NCBI GenBank assembly: GCA_028284395.1
Contig: JANQRV010000190.1
Span: forward strand, 1 to 49,773
Length of the DNA: 49,773 bases
Direction: 5' to 3'
Origin: Saprospiraceae bacterium
GTDB lineage: Bacteria > Bacteroidota > Bacteroidia > Chitinophagales > Saprospiraceae
Position numbers and translations under genes: made by a program. The notes beneath the pieces are model-generated. The model did no database searches. It saw nothing but the letters and a program-made list of their open reading frames with translations, and was not told the DNA's origin. Shown here in pieces: positions 33,422 through 43,677 of the stretch (positions are counted from its first letter, which is position 1; each line of letters starts with the position of its first letter).

Positions 33422-34422
33422 GCTGATTCATTAATTTCCGACAATTCACCTTCGTATTCCGTACTGACCGCATGGGCATCATAACCTTGCTCCCGAAGCC
33501 ATTGGGAGAAAATTGCCGTATAGCCATGCGTCACAAAGATTCTCTCGGCTCCGGTAGCGGCAATGGCAGCATTGAGTCCGTCCCAATCGCAGTGATCGGA
33601 CAACACAAAGCCTCGATCTGCCCCTCTCCTTCTCCTGGGGCCGCGCAACTTCATCCATCCCGAAGCAATACCAACGGAATTGGACCGAAAGCGCTTCATC
33701 CAGGTAGCGGCGATCGCAGATGGAGGGGCAATAACAATCCCTCCGGCAAAAGTTTTAGCGTTCATTCCCTGTACAACACGTGTCGTTAGCGGCAACTCGA
33801 TACCTTGTGCCCTCATTACCTCATTGATGTTTTCGACAGCACCATGGGTAAAGATCGGACCGATGGTAGCATCCAGGTTTTTCAAAATGCGTTGTGCTTT
33901 TCCGAGTGCATATCCCGACAACACACTGACTTTCTCTTCCGTTTGGTTTGACCGCCACCACTGATTGATGGAAGCATAAACGTGTTGTTGGTCCTGCCAT
34001 TTATAGACCGGCAATCCAAACGTAGATTCGGTGATAAAAGCATGACAACGTATTGGCTCGAAAGGCAATGCCAAACCATCGTCTTCCAACTTATAATCGC
34101 CGGAAGCCACCCAAACTTCTCCCTTGTACTCCACTCGGATCTGTGCGGAGCCGACAATATGGCCAGCCGGATGAAAACTGAAATGTACGCCATTGACCGT
34201 CACTTTTTCGCCCCAATCCACGCTCCTGATTCGAATGTTTCCCAATCGATATTTGATTACAGGTTTTGCCGCTTTGCTGCATAGGTATTCCTGATGTCCC
34301 CAACGACTGTGATCGGCGTGTCCATGTGTAATTAGAGCCTTGGCAACCGGCTTCCAGGGATCGATGTAAACATCGGCCGCCGGACAATAAATCCCTTTTG
34401 TAGTGAACTCCAGTAAGGCCAT
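33418..34422 (-). CDS. ligase-associated DNA exonuclease (metallo-beta-lactamase / beta-CASP fold)
   Basis: About 334 residues. The metal site is 'THGHADHSRWG' (HxHxDH), with further motifs 'FHPAGHIVGSAQI' and 'VASGDYKLEDDG' and C-terminal 'FVLSDHCDWDG'. This matches the SNM1-like exonuclease EXO encoded with ATP-dependent ligases, rather than an mRNA 3'-end factor as sometimes annotated. It would trim DNA ends before sealing by the downstream ligase. ATG 34422 ('MALLEFTTKGIYCP') is the family-typical start; an upstream in-frame start exists at 34470. Confidence 0.92.
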   Translation of the reverse strand: MALLEFTTKGIYCPAADVYIDPWKPVAKALITHGHADHSRWGHQEYLCSKAAKPVIKYRLGNIRIRSVDWGEKVTVNGVHFSFHPAGHIVGSAQIRVEYKGEVWVASGDYKLEDDGLALPFEPIRCHAFITESTFGLPVYKWQDQQHVYASINQWWRSNQTEEKVSVLSGYALGKAQRILKNLDATIGPIFTHGAVENINEVMRAQGIELPLTTRVVQGMNAKTFAGGIVIAPPSAIAATWMKRFRSNSVGIASGWMKLRGPRRRRGADRGFVLSDHCDWDGLNAAIAATGAERIFVTHGYTAIFSQWLREQGYDAHAVSTEYEGELSEINESA

Positions 34423-35061
34423 AAATGATTTGAAGTTGATGAAGAAGCCACCTCTTGGGAAGCCATCCACAAAGTAGTCAGGTTACGTCTCGAAAGTTGC
34501 TCTGTTACTATTTATTTTGTTGTTGCCAAAGCTGGCAAAGTGACCAGCATAACCACACCCACAATAACCCCGTTATCAATAGAAAATCCTGAAACGTTTA
34601 ATTTTTATCAACTCTTTTTTCGAAAAAAACACAAAAAAACAACCCGTACAAATGAGAATTGTTCGTGGTCGTTGCATGCTGATAGTCAAACCTTCATAAC
34701 TTCTTTTCACCCAAGATTGCATTATTGAAACAAATATAAGAATACCGAACCCCTGGCAAAGATTTATTCGCCGTTTTTGTAAATTTGAAAAATTTTATAA
34801 TTTAGAGTCATAAACGAAAAACTAACGCACTAAAAACTGTACTCTTTACACACACTTTAAATAATCATTTCAATTTAGGGACGTCCCCAAGCAATTTACC
34901 AACTGTATTTTCCTAACCGAATATTTCCTTTTGAATCAAAACTGTCTCGTTCTGATTCTTTTTCAAAGGTCTGCCTTATTTGTTTTCAATGATATCATAG
35001 CATTGTCCAGAATAATGTCATAAATTTGCGGCATCAGCGGTATTGCTAAAACCGGAGGTTG
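34423..35061. other. 639-bp spacer between divergent genes
   Basis: AT-rich with no credible gene. A perfect -7-like box TAAATTTG lies at 35021-35028, about 34 bp before the lipoprotein ATG. The nearest TTG upstream is at 15 nt, shorter than the usual 19-21, so the promoter call is tentative. Confidence 0.35.
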
Positions 35062-36093
35062 ATGAATATTTTGGGAAGACCATACATTGTCATTATTCTA
35101 TTTTCACTGTTTTTTTTGAATGCTTGTGCAGTAAAACCCAAGCTTGCCTTCCAAACTACAGCAACTCCTTCCCCACCAGATTATTCCAAAATCGAAAACT
35201 GGGCTGCATTACCCCAAACCAAGGACAATGCCGATTCTATTCCAAATAATTCCGTTTCCAATAATCAAGCTACCGCTTCCATTGATGTTTTCTTTTTACA
35301 TCCGACCACTTATACGGGTAATATTAAAGAACATAAATTGTGGAACGGGCCAGTCGACGATCCCGCTTTAAATCAGAAGACAGACAATGGTACGATCCTT
35401 TATCAAGCGAGTATTTTCAATGGCGTCGGCAAAATATACGCTCCTCGTTACCGGCAAGCCCACCTGGAAGCCTATTTTACAAAAGACAAGACTTCAGCCC
35501 AAAAAGCATTAGACCTTGCTTACAAAGATGTAGTAGCAGCTTTTCGATATTACCTGGACAACTATAACCAGGGCCGCCCCATCATGATCGCTTCTCATAG
35601 TCAGGGCACTACTCACGCCATGCGCCTGCTAAAGGAATTCTTTGATGGCCAAGACTTATCTAAAAGACTCGTGGCCGGCTATCTGGTCGGCATTCCCATT
35701 CCCGGCAATTATTTCCAGTCGATTCCCGTCTGCGAAACACCCTCCGAAACTGGCTGTATCTGTGCGTGGCAAACCTTTAAGAAAGGATATTACCCCAAAT
35801 TCCAACCCAAAAATAGCGGTGTGATTGCTACCAACCCCCTCACCTGGACCACCAAAACCGATTACGCCCCCAAAACATTGAATCAGGGAGGAGTCCTGCG
35901 CAACTTCACCAAAGTATTCCCAGCCCTAGCAGATGCACAGGTTCACGACGGTTTACTTTGGGCCAACAAACCAAAATTTCCGGGTAGTTTTTTCGTTTGG
36001 ACTCCTAGATATCATATTATCGATTATAATCTTTATTATTTTAACGTCAGAAACAACGCGATCGAAAGAGCAAGCGCTTTTTTGAGTAAATAA
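35062..36093 (+). CDS. DUF3089-like lipoprotein, alpha/beta hydrolase fold
   Basis: A 343-residue lipoprotein with the lipobox 'FFLNAC' near residue 23. After a Pro/Asn-rich linker, the body has 'DVFFLHPTTY', 'APRYRQAH', 'AFRYYLDNYNQGRPIMIASHSQGTTHAMRLL' and 'HDGLLWAN', the pattern of the DUF3089 family. The Ser in 'SHSQG' is a nucleophile elbow, so it is probably an esterase, of unknown substrate, anchored in the envelope. A GGAGG precedes the ATG by 3 nt. The sensor kinase follows after 9 bp, likely as one transcript. Confidence 0.85.
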   Translation: MNILGRPYIVIILFSLFFLNACAVKPKLAFQTTATPSPPDYSKIENWAALPQTKDNADSIPNNSVSNNQATASIDVFFLHPTTYTGNIKEHKLWNGPVDDPALNQKTDNGTILYQASIFNGVGKIYAPRYRQAHLEAYFTKDKTSAQKALDLAYKDVVAAFRYYLDNYNQGRPIMIASHSQGTTHAMRLLKEFFDGQDLSKRLVAGYLVGIPIPGNYFQSIPVCETPSETGCICAWQTFKKGYYPKFQPKNSGVIATNPLTWTTKTDYAPKTLNQGGVLRNFTKVFPALADAQVHDGLLWANKPKFPGSFFVWTPRYHIIDYNLYYFNVRNNAIERASAFLSK

Positions 36094-36102
36094 TTCTGGA
36101 GC

Positions 36103-37266
36103 ATGGCAGCAAATACTCGAAGATCGAGATGGAAGTTGATCATAGCGATCGCTGGAGCAATCATCGTAGTGGTTTCCCTCATCTATACCGATTATGTTGC
36201 CCGGGAATTATCTAAGGAAGAAAAATTAAAGGTAGAGAACTGGCGGTTTGCCTATGAGATTTGGAGCGACATCGATGACGAAGACGAAGACTATTGTGAT
36301 TATACGCTACACCAAAAGATCTTTGAAGGCAATAATACGATTCCGGTCATTTTGGTCAATGAATACGGCGATCCTATTGCCGCTCGTAACTTTGGCGTTA
36401 AAAAAGACGACGACGAGGTATTCCTGAAAAAAGAAATTGAAAAACTCAAACGATCCGGTTTTGAGCCTATCGATGGCATCGGCTTTTCCATCTACTACAA
36501 AGAATCCCGATTGCTGCAATTGCTCCGCTTTTTTCCAATCATCCAATTATTGCTCTTCACTGCCTTCGTCGTTTTTGGCTACATCGGCATCAACGCCGCG
36601 CGGCGATCCGAGCAAAATCGGGTATGGGTAGGGCTTGCTAAAGAAACAGCTCATCAATTGGGCACGCCCATTTCTGCGATCCTGGCCTGGATCGAACACT
36701 TACGTACTTTTGGGAACAATGATGAAGAGGTCACGGAAGTTCTTAATGAGTTGGAAAATGACGTCAATCGCTTAGAGTTGATTGCCGATCGTTTTTCAAA
36801 AATCGGGTCACAGCCTAAATTGGAAACCGTCAACCTCATCCAGGAACTGGAAAAGTGCAAAGCCTACATGCAAAAGCGCGCTTCCCGCAAGGTAAACTTC
36901 GAATTTCCCATTCAAAACGGTCATCCACTACTGGCCAATATCAATCCGCCACTATTCGACTGGGTCTTGGAAAACCTGATGCGCAATGCGCTCGACGCCA
37001 TGTCGGGCAAGGGAAAAATCAGTGCAGAGGTCAACGAGGACCAGAATTACATCTACATCAATTTGAGCGACACCGGCAAGGGAATCCCCTCCGGAAAGTT
37101 CAGAACAGTATTCCAACCCGGCTACACCACTAAGAAGAGAGGTTGGGGCCTGGGGTTATCTTTAGCAAAAAGAATCATCGAACAATACCATTCTGGCAAG
37201 ATTTTTGTTAAGAATTCTACGGAGGGTGTTGGTACAACATTTACCATCCAGCTTCCTAAAGGGTAA
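36103..37266 (+). CDS. membrane sensor histidine kinase
   Basis: A 387-residue kinase. One membrane helix at about 11-31, a periplasmic region of about 110 residues with an acidic stretch ('DIDDEDEDYCD'), and a second helix at about 145-167. The H-box is 'KETAHQLGTPISAI' (His184); the ATP-binding domain has the N-box 'ENLMRNALDAMSG', 'DTGKGIP' and 'GWGLGLSLAKRI'. The HQLGTP form of the H-box is frequent in Bacteroidota. No response regulator is adjacent; the orphan NarL-type regulator 4 kb away is usually paired with a different kinase class. The ligand is unknown. Confidence 0.92.
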   Translation: MAANTRRSRWKLIIAIAGAIIVVVSLIYTDYVARELSKEEKLKVENWRFAYEIWSDIDDEDEDYCDYTLHQKIFEGNNTIPVILVNEYGDPIAARNFGVKKDDDEVFLKKEIEKLKRSGFEPIDGIGFSIYYKESRLLQLLRFFPIIQLLLFTAFVVFGYIGINAARRSEQNRVWVGLAKETAHQLGTPISAILAWIEHLRTFGNNDEEVTEVLNELENDVNRLELIADRFSKIGSQPKLETVNLIQELEKCKAYMQKRASRKVNFEFPIQNGHPLLANINPPLFDWVLENLMRNALDAMSGKGKISAEVNEDQNYIYINLSDTGKGIPSGKFRTVFQPGYTTKKRGWGLGLSLAKRIIEQYHSGKIFVKNSTEGVGTTFTIQLPKG

Positions 37267-37607
37267 AAGCAATGAATTGGCTAAAGCCCGACTGTAGAAC
37301 AAAAATGCATACAGTTACATTATAATCCAATTATTCTTACTTCTTCCCACGAGCATGATAACTACTGTTTCAGGTATACACTTGTTCCTTTCCTGATACA
37401 TTTTTCACAACTAGGCCCTGAAAGAAACACAATTTACGATTAGAAAAAATCGAGCAGTAAGCTATTGGCTTATACGCTGGATTTAAGAAGTAATCGGTTT
37501 TGAGAATCACATACATCCAATAAAAACAGAACATGGTGTAAACACTGTGAGTCATATGGTGTCTGCCATAAGGCCTCTGTCGAGATATGCTAAACAGGTC
37601 TTAGATC
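37267..37607. other. 341-bp spacer before the TonB-dependent receptor
   Basis: No gene, hairpin or clear promoter was recognised. Short ORFs on the minus strand here lack coding character. A Fur-type box was looked for by eye and not found. Confidence 0.4.
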
Positions 37608-40238
37608 ATGAAACTAACAGTCGTCCATCCGGTTTATGTGCTAGTGCTATCTATTGTCCAAACCTTGTCTGCCAACGTCGCCATCGCAGCCAGTGAAACC
37701 TATTCTCTTGAGGTATCGGTATACGATGAAGAGGAAGAGCCTTTATACGGAGTCATCGTTTTTGCAAATGGCTCTGATTACCAAGGAAGTACAGATGAAA
37801 AAGGTCAATTAAAACTCTCTGGCATCCACCTTAATGATAAGATTTCCTTTTCCCATACGGGCTTTGAAACTTTGGTTATTCCCTTTCGGGAATTGAGAGG
37901 CCTTCAAGGCCACGTCCAACTGAAACTCACTACCTATATTCTACCCATTTCTGTAACCATTGGTCGCCGAAATGATGCGCTCGGTACTACACCACAACAA
38001 GTGGAAGTTGTCAGCCGAAAACAAATTCAATCCATCAATCCAGCCACGAGTGCTGATGCACTGGGCCAGTTTGGAGGAGTCTACATTCAAAAAAGTCAGT
38101 TGGGGGGTGGAAGTCCCATTATTCGGGGTTTTGAAGCTAATAGGGTCCTCTTGGTGGTGGATGGAGTTCGCTTGAACAATGCCATCTATCGAAATGGCCA
38201 TCTACAAAACGCGATTTCCATCGATCCACTCATTCTCGAGCAGGCGGAAGTCATATCAGGCCCCGGATCATTGATGTACGGGAGTGATGCCATTGGCGGC
38301 GTGATCCACTTTCGAACGAGAAATCCCAAGCTGCTACAACAAGACAATCCCCAGAAGTTTCTTCTAGAAACTAATTTCTCCGGCAAGTATGCCAGTGCAG
38401 AAGATTCGAGAACAGCCCATCTCGATCTTAATTTTGGTCTGCGCAAATGGGCTTTCCTCACTAGTTTTTCAATTGCTGAATTTGGGGATTTGCGCGCCGG
38501 TTCCGACCGACCGGCAGCGTACCCTGATTTTGGCAAACGCTCTTACTATGTTGGCGATGGAGATGAAGGAGATGCGGTTTTTAACAACCCCAATCCGGAT
38601 CTCCAGATCGGCACTGCCTACTCCCAGTACGACGTCTTGCAAAAAATTCGCTTCAAACCCAACGATCATTTGTATTTCGACGTCAACTTACAGGTTTCTA
38701 ATACCTCGGATGTGCCGCGCTACGACCAGTTAACCGAACTTAATAGCGATGCTGCCGAAGATCTAAGATTTGCGGAATGGTACTATGGCCCCCAATTTCG
38801 CGCCCTAGCCTCTTTCAGAACCCGTATCCTTAAATCAACACCCTTGTTCGACCGCGCTTCAATCATCGGCTCCTATCAGAGGATTGGCGAAGATCGGCAT
38901 CAGAGAAGATTTGGTAGAGACCTCCTTGAATCAACCCTTCTGGACTTGGATGTCTACAACTTTAGTGCTGATTTCGACAAACAAATTGGTCGTAACCTTA
39001 CTAATTCGGTCTCTTACGGAATTGAATTGAATCACAATGATGTGCGATCAGAAGGGTTCGGCACTTCCGTTTCCAGCTACGCAATTAGCAACTCGGTCAA
39101 TGCCCGTTACCCAAGCGGAGGCAGTAGCCTTAACGCCATGGGAATCTACTTTAATTACACGCTGAAGAGCCTCGATTCCAGGATTGCTTTTAACGCAGGG
39201 TTACGATACAATTACACCAGCCTGGAAGCCAAGTTTAGTCCTGATGATCCAATTGCATGGCCTAGTACCTACCTCGATGGTATCACCAATGGCAACAGTG
39301 CTTTGACTTGGGCCACCGGCTTGGTGTACAAACTTCCGCGCGACTGGCACCTCAAGCTATCGGCCGGAACGGCTTTCCGTGCTCCCAACATCGACGATTT
39401 TGCTAAGTTCAGGGAAAAAAATGGTTTTGTAACCGTTCCGAACCCTTACCTCAAACCGGAAAGGGCTTTTTCTACGGAAATGACCCTGGCCAAGGAAATC
39501 AAGAAGGTCAGCATCGGTAAAGGTGAAATTGCCAGTATAAAGATTAGTGGAACGGCATTCTACACCGACCTGAAAGATGCCATCGTCCGTCAAAATTTCT
39601 TGATGCCAAATGGAAGTCCACTCTTCGTAAGTTATGACGATACTCTTTACGTTCAAGCCAATGTCAACTCCGACATGGCGCAGGTTTATGGGTTTTCCGG
39701 CAACATTGACATCCGGTTCAACAAACATTGGAGGTTGCGTTCAGGGATCAATTACACCAAAGGACGTCGTTCCTTTACATTGAAAGACAATTCCGGGAAT
39801 GTGCAACTGGAAACACTGGTACCCCAAGATCACATCCCCCCTTTGTACGGACAAACCCAACTGACTTTTGAAAAAGGAAAGCTGGCCGTTAATGGAATCA
39901 TACGATACAATGGTGCAAAAAAGGAAGAGGACTATGCGGTATCTTCCATAGAACTGTACTCAGGCAATGAATGTGGCAGCATCGTAATTGACCGGCAGGG
40001 CACTGCTGACAACATCGAACAGGGAGTGATCAGAAGCCATTATGGTGATTGCGAATCACCATACGAAGGCCTGTACGGATGGGTTACCTTCAATCTCTAC
40101 TCTTCCTATCAAATCACAAAAAACCTAAGCATAAATCTGGGCATGGAAAACATCACAGATCGACATTACCGCCACTTTGCGTCTGGAGTGAGTGCCCCGG
40201 GAAGAAACCTCATTATCGCCTTCAAAGGCAACTTTTAA
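37608..40238 (+). CDS. TonB-dependent outer-membrane receptor (haem/siderophore-like)
   Basis: An 876-residue receptor. After a signal peptide (about 1-27) comes a carboxypeptidase-regulatory-like domain (about 32-112; 'GVIVFANGSDYQGSTDEKGQLKLSG'), then the plug ('IQSINPATSADALGQFGGVYIQKSQLGG', 'IRGFEANRVLLVVDGVRLNN', 'GPGSLMYGSDAIGGVIHF') and the barrel ending in a C-terminal Phe ('NLIIAFKGNF'). The plug pattern is closest to haemoglobin/haem and catecholate siderophore receptors; the substrate is not proven. No SusD partner follows, so it is not a SusC glycan importer. Confidence 0.9.
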   Translation: MKLTVVHPVYVLVLSIVQTLSANVAIAASETYSLEVSVYDEEEEPLYGVIVFANGSDYQGSTDEKGQLKLSGIHLNDKISFSHTGFETLVIPFRELRGLQGHVQLKLTTYILPISVTIGRRNDALGTTPQQVEVVSRKQIQSINPATSADALGQFGGVYIQKSQLGGGSPIIRGFEANRVLLVVDGVRLNNAIYRNGHLQNAISIDPLILEQAEVISGPGSLMYGSDAIGGVIHFRTRNPKLLQQDNPQKFLLETNFSGKYASAEDSRTAHLDLNFGLRKWAFLTSFSIAEFGDLRAGSDRPAAYPDFGKRSYYVGDGDEGDAVFNNPNPDLQIGTAYSQYDVLQKIRFKPNDHLYFDVNLQVSNTSDVPRYDQLTELNSDAAEDLRFAEWYYGPQFRALASFRTRILKSTPLFDRASIIGSYQRIGEDRHQRRFGRDLLESTLLDLDVYNFSADFDKQIGRNLTNSVSYGIELNHNDVRSEGFGTSVSSYAISNSVNARYPSGGSSLNAMGIYFNYTLKSLDSRIAFNAGLRYNYTSLEAKFSPDDPIAWPSTYLDGITNGNSALTWATGLVYKLPRDWHLKLSAGTAFRAPNIDDFAKFREKNGFVTVPNPYLKPERAFSTEMTLAKEIKKVSIGKGEIASIKISGTAFYTDLKDAIVRQNFLMPNGSPLFVSYDDTLYVQANVNSDMAQVYGFSGNIDIRFNKHWRLRSGINYTKGRRSFTLKDNSGNVQLETLVPQDHIPPLYGQTQLTFEKGKLAVNGIIRYNGAKKEEDYAVSSIELYSGNECGSIVIDRQGTADNIEQGVIRSHYGDCESPYEGLYGWVTFNLYSSYQITKNLSINLGMENITDRHYRHFASGVSAPGRNLIIAFKGNF

Positions 40239-40314
40239 AGCATACACTGAGAGAACCCCCTTGGCCATCGAAAGATGGATAGCTAAACGGATTTTAAGAA
40301 ACTCAAATCCGGAC

Positions 40315-40352
40315 ACCGGCAACAAGTATCATTGTTGCCGGTCGTTTATTTT
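40315..40352 (+). terminator. intrinsic terminator after the receptor gene
   Basis: Stem ACCGGCAACA (40315-40324) with TGTTGCCGGT (40333-40342), 10 perfect pairs and an 8-nt loop, followed by CGTTTATTTT. It lies 76 bp after the receptor stop, between convergent genes. Confidence 0.8.
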
Positions 40353-40362
40353 GGCTCTACTG

Positions 40363-41682
40363 TCAATCGCGAGAAAAAATCCATCTTCCAATTTCCCGAA
40401 AGGAAACCTTTTTACCATATAACAGAATGCCTACTCGATAAATCCGGCCGGACAACCAAACGAAAAACAAGGACCCCAAAGCCAAAGTCAATACCGAAAC
40501 AACGACTTCCCAAAGGGGGGGATCAAATGCCAGTCTAGCCGGCATAACAATGGGCGAGAACAATGGAAAAATGGACGACCACACTGCCAGTGTTGAATTG
40601 GGTGCCTGTACGGCTACGATCATTATGTAAACAGCCAATACTACTGGAATGGTAATTGGGATGGTAAGGGCTTGCCCCTCACCCAAGTCATCTCCCATCG
40701 CCGAACCAACAGCTGCAAAAAGGGAAGCGTATAGAAAGTAGCCGCCGATGAAGTAAAAAACAAATAATGGCAGAATGGTCCACCAATTCTGATTACTAAT
40801 CTCATTGACCATCAGGCCAACTTTTGCTTCGAGATCATCCGGGTCAATTTGTGAAGCTAGGTCGTTGTCGATCGCACCGCTGGAAAAACTGTCAAAGCCA
40901 AAAAACAGGTTGGCAACAAAGATGATGATCGGTAATAGTATTGCCCATATAGCGATTTGAGTAAGACCGACGCCTCCAACGCCAATTAATTTACCCAACA
41001 TCAATTGAAAAGGCTTAACGGAAGAAATCATGACTTCGACAATCCGGTTGGTTTTCTCTTCCATGACGCTCCTCATGACCATCATACCATAGATAAATAC
41101 GGTGAAATACATGACAAACCCCATAATCATCCCGATGCCTGCTGCAATGGCTCCCGTCATGGAAGTGGCGTCTTCACCGGTATCCTCAATTGGTTCGGGT
41201 TCCAACTCCACCCTGGTTTCCAAAGCGTCCAGTTGTTTCCGTTCCAATTTCAGGGCATCGATCTTATAATCTCTGATAGCGTCTGCAATCCTGGAACGCA
41301 ACAACATTTCAATGTCCAGCGATAGCTGTTCATCCGAATAATAATAAATGAGATGCCGTTTGGAGAGCATGTCTTTCATGGCTGGAATCACGAGAATGCC
41401 ATCAAATTCAGAATTGTCAAAGTCTGCTTTAAGCGCGTCGAGGTCCTGGTTGGGAAAGTTGAAATATAGATTACTTTCATCTTTCAGCACTTTATTTAGG
41501 ATATTGGCTTCGTCCAATACCGCGATCTTCTTCTTATCGTCACTCTGGTATTGAAAAATAAAACCGACAACGACGAAAAAAACAGCAAAAGCGAGCGGAG
41601 TCAGTATCGTGGCAAGAATAAATGACCGACGTTTAACTCTTGTTAGATACTCTCTTTTTATGATCAACAACAATTTATTCAT
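40363..41682 (-). CDS. ABC-2 type exporter permease (NatB-like)
   Basis: A 439-residue membrane protein. An N-terminal helix ('SFILATILTPLAFAVFFVVVGFIF') and a large extracytoplasmic domain (about 50-180) are followed by five to six helices ('GIGMIMGFVMYFTVFIYGMMVM', 'IAIWAILLPIIIFVANLFF'). 'KREYLTRVKRRSFI' at the start is typical of the ABC2_membrane_3 family. It works with the ATPase encoded 22 bp upstream; the substrate (ions, drugs or peptides) is unknown. Confidence 0.9.
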   Translation of the reverse strand: MNKLLLIIKREYLTRVKRRSFILATILTPLAFAVFFVVVGFIFQYQSDDKKKIAVLDEANILNKVLKDESNLYFNFPNQDLDALKADFDNSEFDGILVIPAMKDMLSKRHLIYYYSDEQLSLDIEMLLRSRIADAIRDYKIDALKLERKQLDALETRVELEPEPIEDTGEDATSMTGAIAAGIGMIMGFVMYFTVFIYGMMVMRSVMEEKTNRIVEVMISSVKPFQLMLGKLIGVGGVGLTQIAIWAILLPIIIFVANLFFGFDSFSSGAIDNDLASQIDPDDLEAKVGLMVNEISNQNWWTILPLFVFYFIGGYFLYASLFAAVGSAMGDDLGEGQALTIPITIPVVLAVYIMIVAVQAPNSTLAVWSSIFPLFSPIVMPARLAFDPPLWEVVVSVLTLALGSLFFVWLSGRIYRVGILLYGKKVSFREIGRWIFSRD

Positions 41683-41704
41683 TGTAATTCTTTTAAAGCT
41701 TTTA

Positions 41705-42607
41705 TCAAGCGACTTCTTCTCCTACCTGACGAATAAAAATCTCATTAAGAGTGGGCAATATCTCTTTGAAGGCCTGGATATGGACCCCTTGATTCAACAA
41801 ATAGCTCAACACTTCATTTGACTGGGCCCTACCCGGAATCTTAATGGTGATAGTCCCATCTCCTTCACTGACAACAGTTGCTTTGGAATGGAAACCGGAG
41901 GGTATGGTCCCTTCAAAATCGATCTTAAAAAGGTGCTCCTTAAAACTTTCTTTAATGTCTTTGACCCGCCCTTCCAAGACATTTTTCCCCCTGTTGATCA
42001 AGACGATGTGCTCGCAAATCTCTTCGACTTGCTCCATGCGGTGGGTCGAAAATATGATGCTGGTGCCATTTTTACACAGATTGTCAATCTCATCTTTGAT
42101 CAAATTGGTATTGATCGGATCGAGACCTGAGAAGGGCTCATCCAGGATCAACAGCTTCGGTTGATGTACCACTGTCGCAATAAATTGGATTTTCTGCTGC
42201 ATCCCCTTTGACAGTTCCTGGACCTTTTTATCCCACCAATCTGAAATCTCAAATTTTTCAAACCAATCACCAATTTTCTGCCGAGCTTCAGGTTTTCGCA
42301 TATCTTTCAGTTGAGCGAGATACATCAGGTGATCGCCAACTTTCATTTTCTTATACAAACCGCGTTCTTCGGGCATGTAACCAATCTGGGAAGGATGAGA
42401 AGAATTGAGTTTTTCGCCATTGAAGTAGACAACTCCCTGATCGGCCCGGGTAATGGTAGTAATGATTCGGATTAAAGAGGTCTTACCGGCTCCATTAGGT
42501 CCTAGCAGCCCAAAAATACTGCCGGTAGGAACGGCAAAACTTACCAGATCGACAGCGCGGTTGCCGGTATAAGTTTTGACCACGTTCTCCAATTTCAATA
42601 TTTCCAT
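41705..42607 (-). CDS. ABC transporter ATP-binding protein (NatA-like)
   Basis: A 300-residue ATPase. Walker A is 'GPNGAGKT' (36-43), the signature is 'LSKGMQQK' (about 139-146), and Walker B with the adjacent D-loop is 'LLILDEPFSGLDP'. The switch His is in 'FSTHRMEQ'. The C-terminal 80 residues are the extra domain common to NatA-type exporters. It forms an exporter with the permease gene immediately downstream. Confidence 0.94.
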   Translation of the reverse strand: MEILKLENVVKTYTGNRAVDLVSFAVPTGSIFGLLGPNGAGKTSLIRIITTITRADQGVVYFNGEKLNSSHPSQIGYMPEERGLYKKMKVGDHLMYLAQLKDMRKPEARQKIGDWFEKFEISDWWDKKVQELSKGMQQKIQFIATVVHQPKLLILDEPFSGLDPINTNLIKDEIDNLCKNGTSIIFSTHRMEQVEEICEHIVLINRGKNVLEGRVKDIKESFKEHLFKIDFEGTIPSGFHSKATVVSEGDGTITIKIPGRAQSNEVLSYLLNQGVHIQAFKEILPTLNEIFIRQVGEEVA

Positions 42608-42792
42608 TTAGTAGTTTTTGCCATATTAAAAAAAGATGGTTAAAAATAGTTAAATATTCTATAGAGCTTTGTGATTACTAGATGAATCACTAAAAGATCA
42701 AATCTTTCCGTTACTTATCATCAACCTTACGTCAAAAGGACAATCCTATTTTGGAGCAATCTTTGCAATTATTCAAATAAAATCCTTCAAAC

Positions 42793-43458
42793 ATGAGAAA
42801 ATCAACCTTGTTATTGGCGGTCCTACTTTTCGGAGCTAACACCATTTTTGCTCAGATTAAGGAATCAATGAGAGCTATGAGCCAGGGCACCAAAAACGCT
42901 TTAGTATTCAAAGTACCGGATGCCGATGAAAAGTTGGTCAGCGATACTTGGAAAGAATTCGCAAGGGACGACTTTAAAGGCAGAACAAAATACGATCGTA
43001 AAGCCAAGCAATGGATGGTCGATGATGCTAAAATTCTGGCCATCGGCAAAGGTAATACGGTTGACATTTACAATACTGTCGAACAATCCGGTAACGACGT
43101 CGAGTTTACGCTTTGGATCGACATGGGCGGCGCCTACTGTTCTTCTAAAGACCACCCCGATAGTTTCCGGGAATCGGAAGAAATGTTGATGCGTTTTGGC
43201 ATCGCCATACAAAAAGCAAAAGTCGAACTCGAATTGGATGAACAGAAAAAACAACTGAAAAAGCTGGAATCTGATTTGAAGAAATTAATTTCTGCCAACG
43301 AAAAGTACCACAAGACCATAGAAAAGGCAAAAGAAACGATCGCTAAAGCAGAGGCTGACATTGCACAGAACCTGCAAGATCAGGAAAATGCGCAGCAAAA
43401 CATTGAACTGCAGAAAGAAGTGGTGGAAGAAGTCAAGAAAAGACTTTCTAAGATTTGA
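42793..43458 (+). CDS. exported protein with C-terminal coiled coil
   Basis: A 221-residue protein with a clear signal peptide ('LLLAVLLFGANTIFAQ'). Residues 25-130 form a compact domain ('WKEFARDDFKGRTKYDRKAKQW', 'GNTVDIYNTVEQSG') that resembles a family of short Bacteroidota periplasmic proteins. Residues 135-221 are a long Lys/Glu/Gln coiled coil. It is probably periplasmic; function unknown. A strong terminator follows at 43616-43660. Confidence 0.75.
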   Translation: MRKSTLLLAVLLFGANTIFAQIKESMRAMSQGTKNALVFKVPDADEKLVSDTWKEFARDDFKGRTKYDRKAKQWMVDDAKILAIGKGNTVDIYNTVEQSGNDVEFTLWIDMGGAYCSSKDHPDSFRESEEMLMRFGIAIQKAKVELELDEQKKQLKKLESDLKKLISANEKYHKTIEKAKETIAKAEADIAQNLQDQENAQQNIELQKEVVEEVKKRLSKI

Positions 43459-43615
43459 TCCGATGAAGCTACTTTGGCCTTGACATCCTATTCGATACTG
43501 TGACGGAGTTTCACATCAAAGGATCAAGGAAACCGCCAAAGGGACCGAATCAACCAAGCATCGGAGCTTAATTAACATACTATTAAAGGCCTTTTATACA
43601 GCTGAAGTTGTTATT

Positions 43616-43660
43616 AGAAGGGAAAGTTGTTTAAATTTGCAAACTTTCCCTTCTTTATTT
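43616..43660 (+). terminator. intrinsic terminator upstream of the 43678 gene
   Basis: Stem AGAAGGGAAAGTT (43616-43628) with AACTTTCCCTTCT (43642-43654), 13 perfect pairs, then TTATTT. It ends 18 bp before the next ATG, so that gene must either be read through or start from a promoter inside the hairpin region. Confidence 0.75.
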
Positions 43661-43677
43661 AATGTAAAAATCAAATT

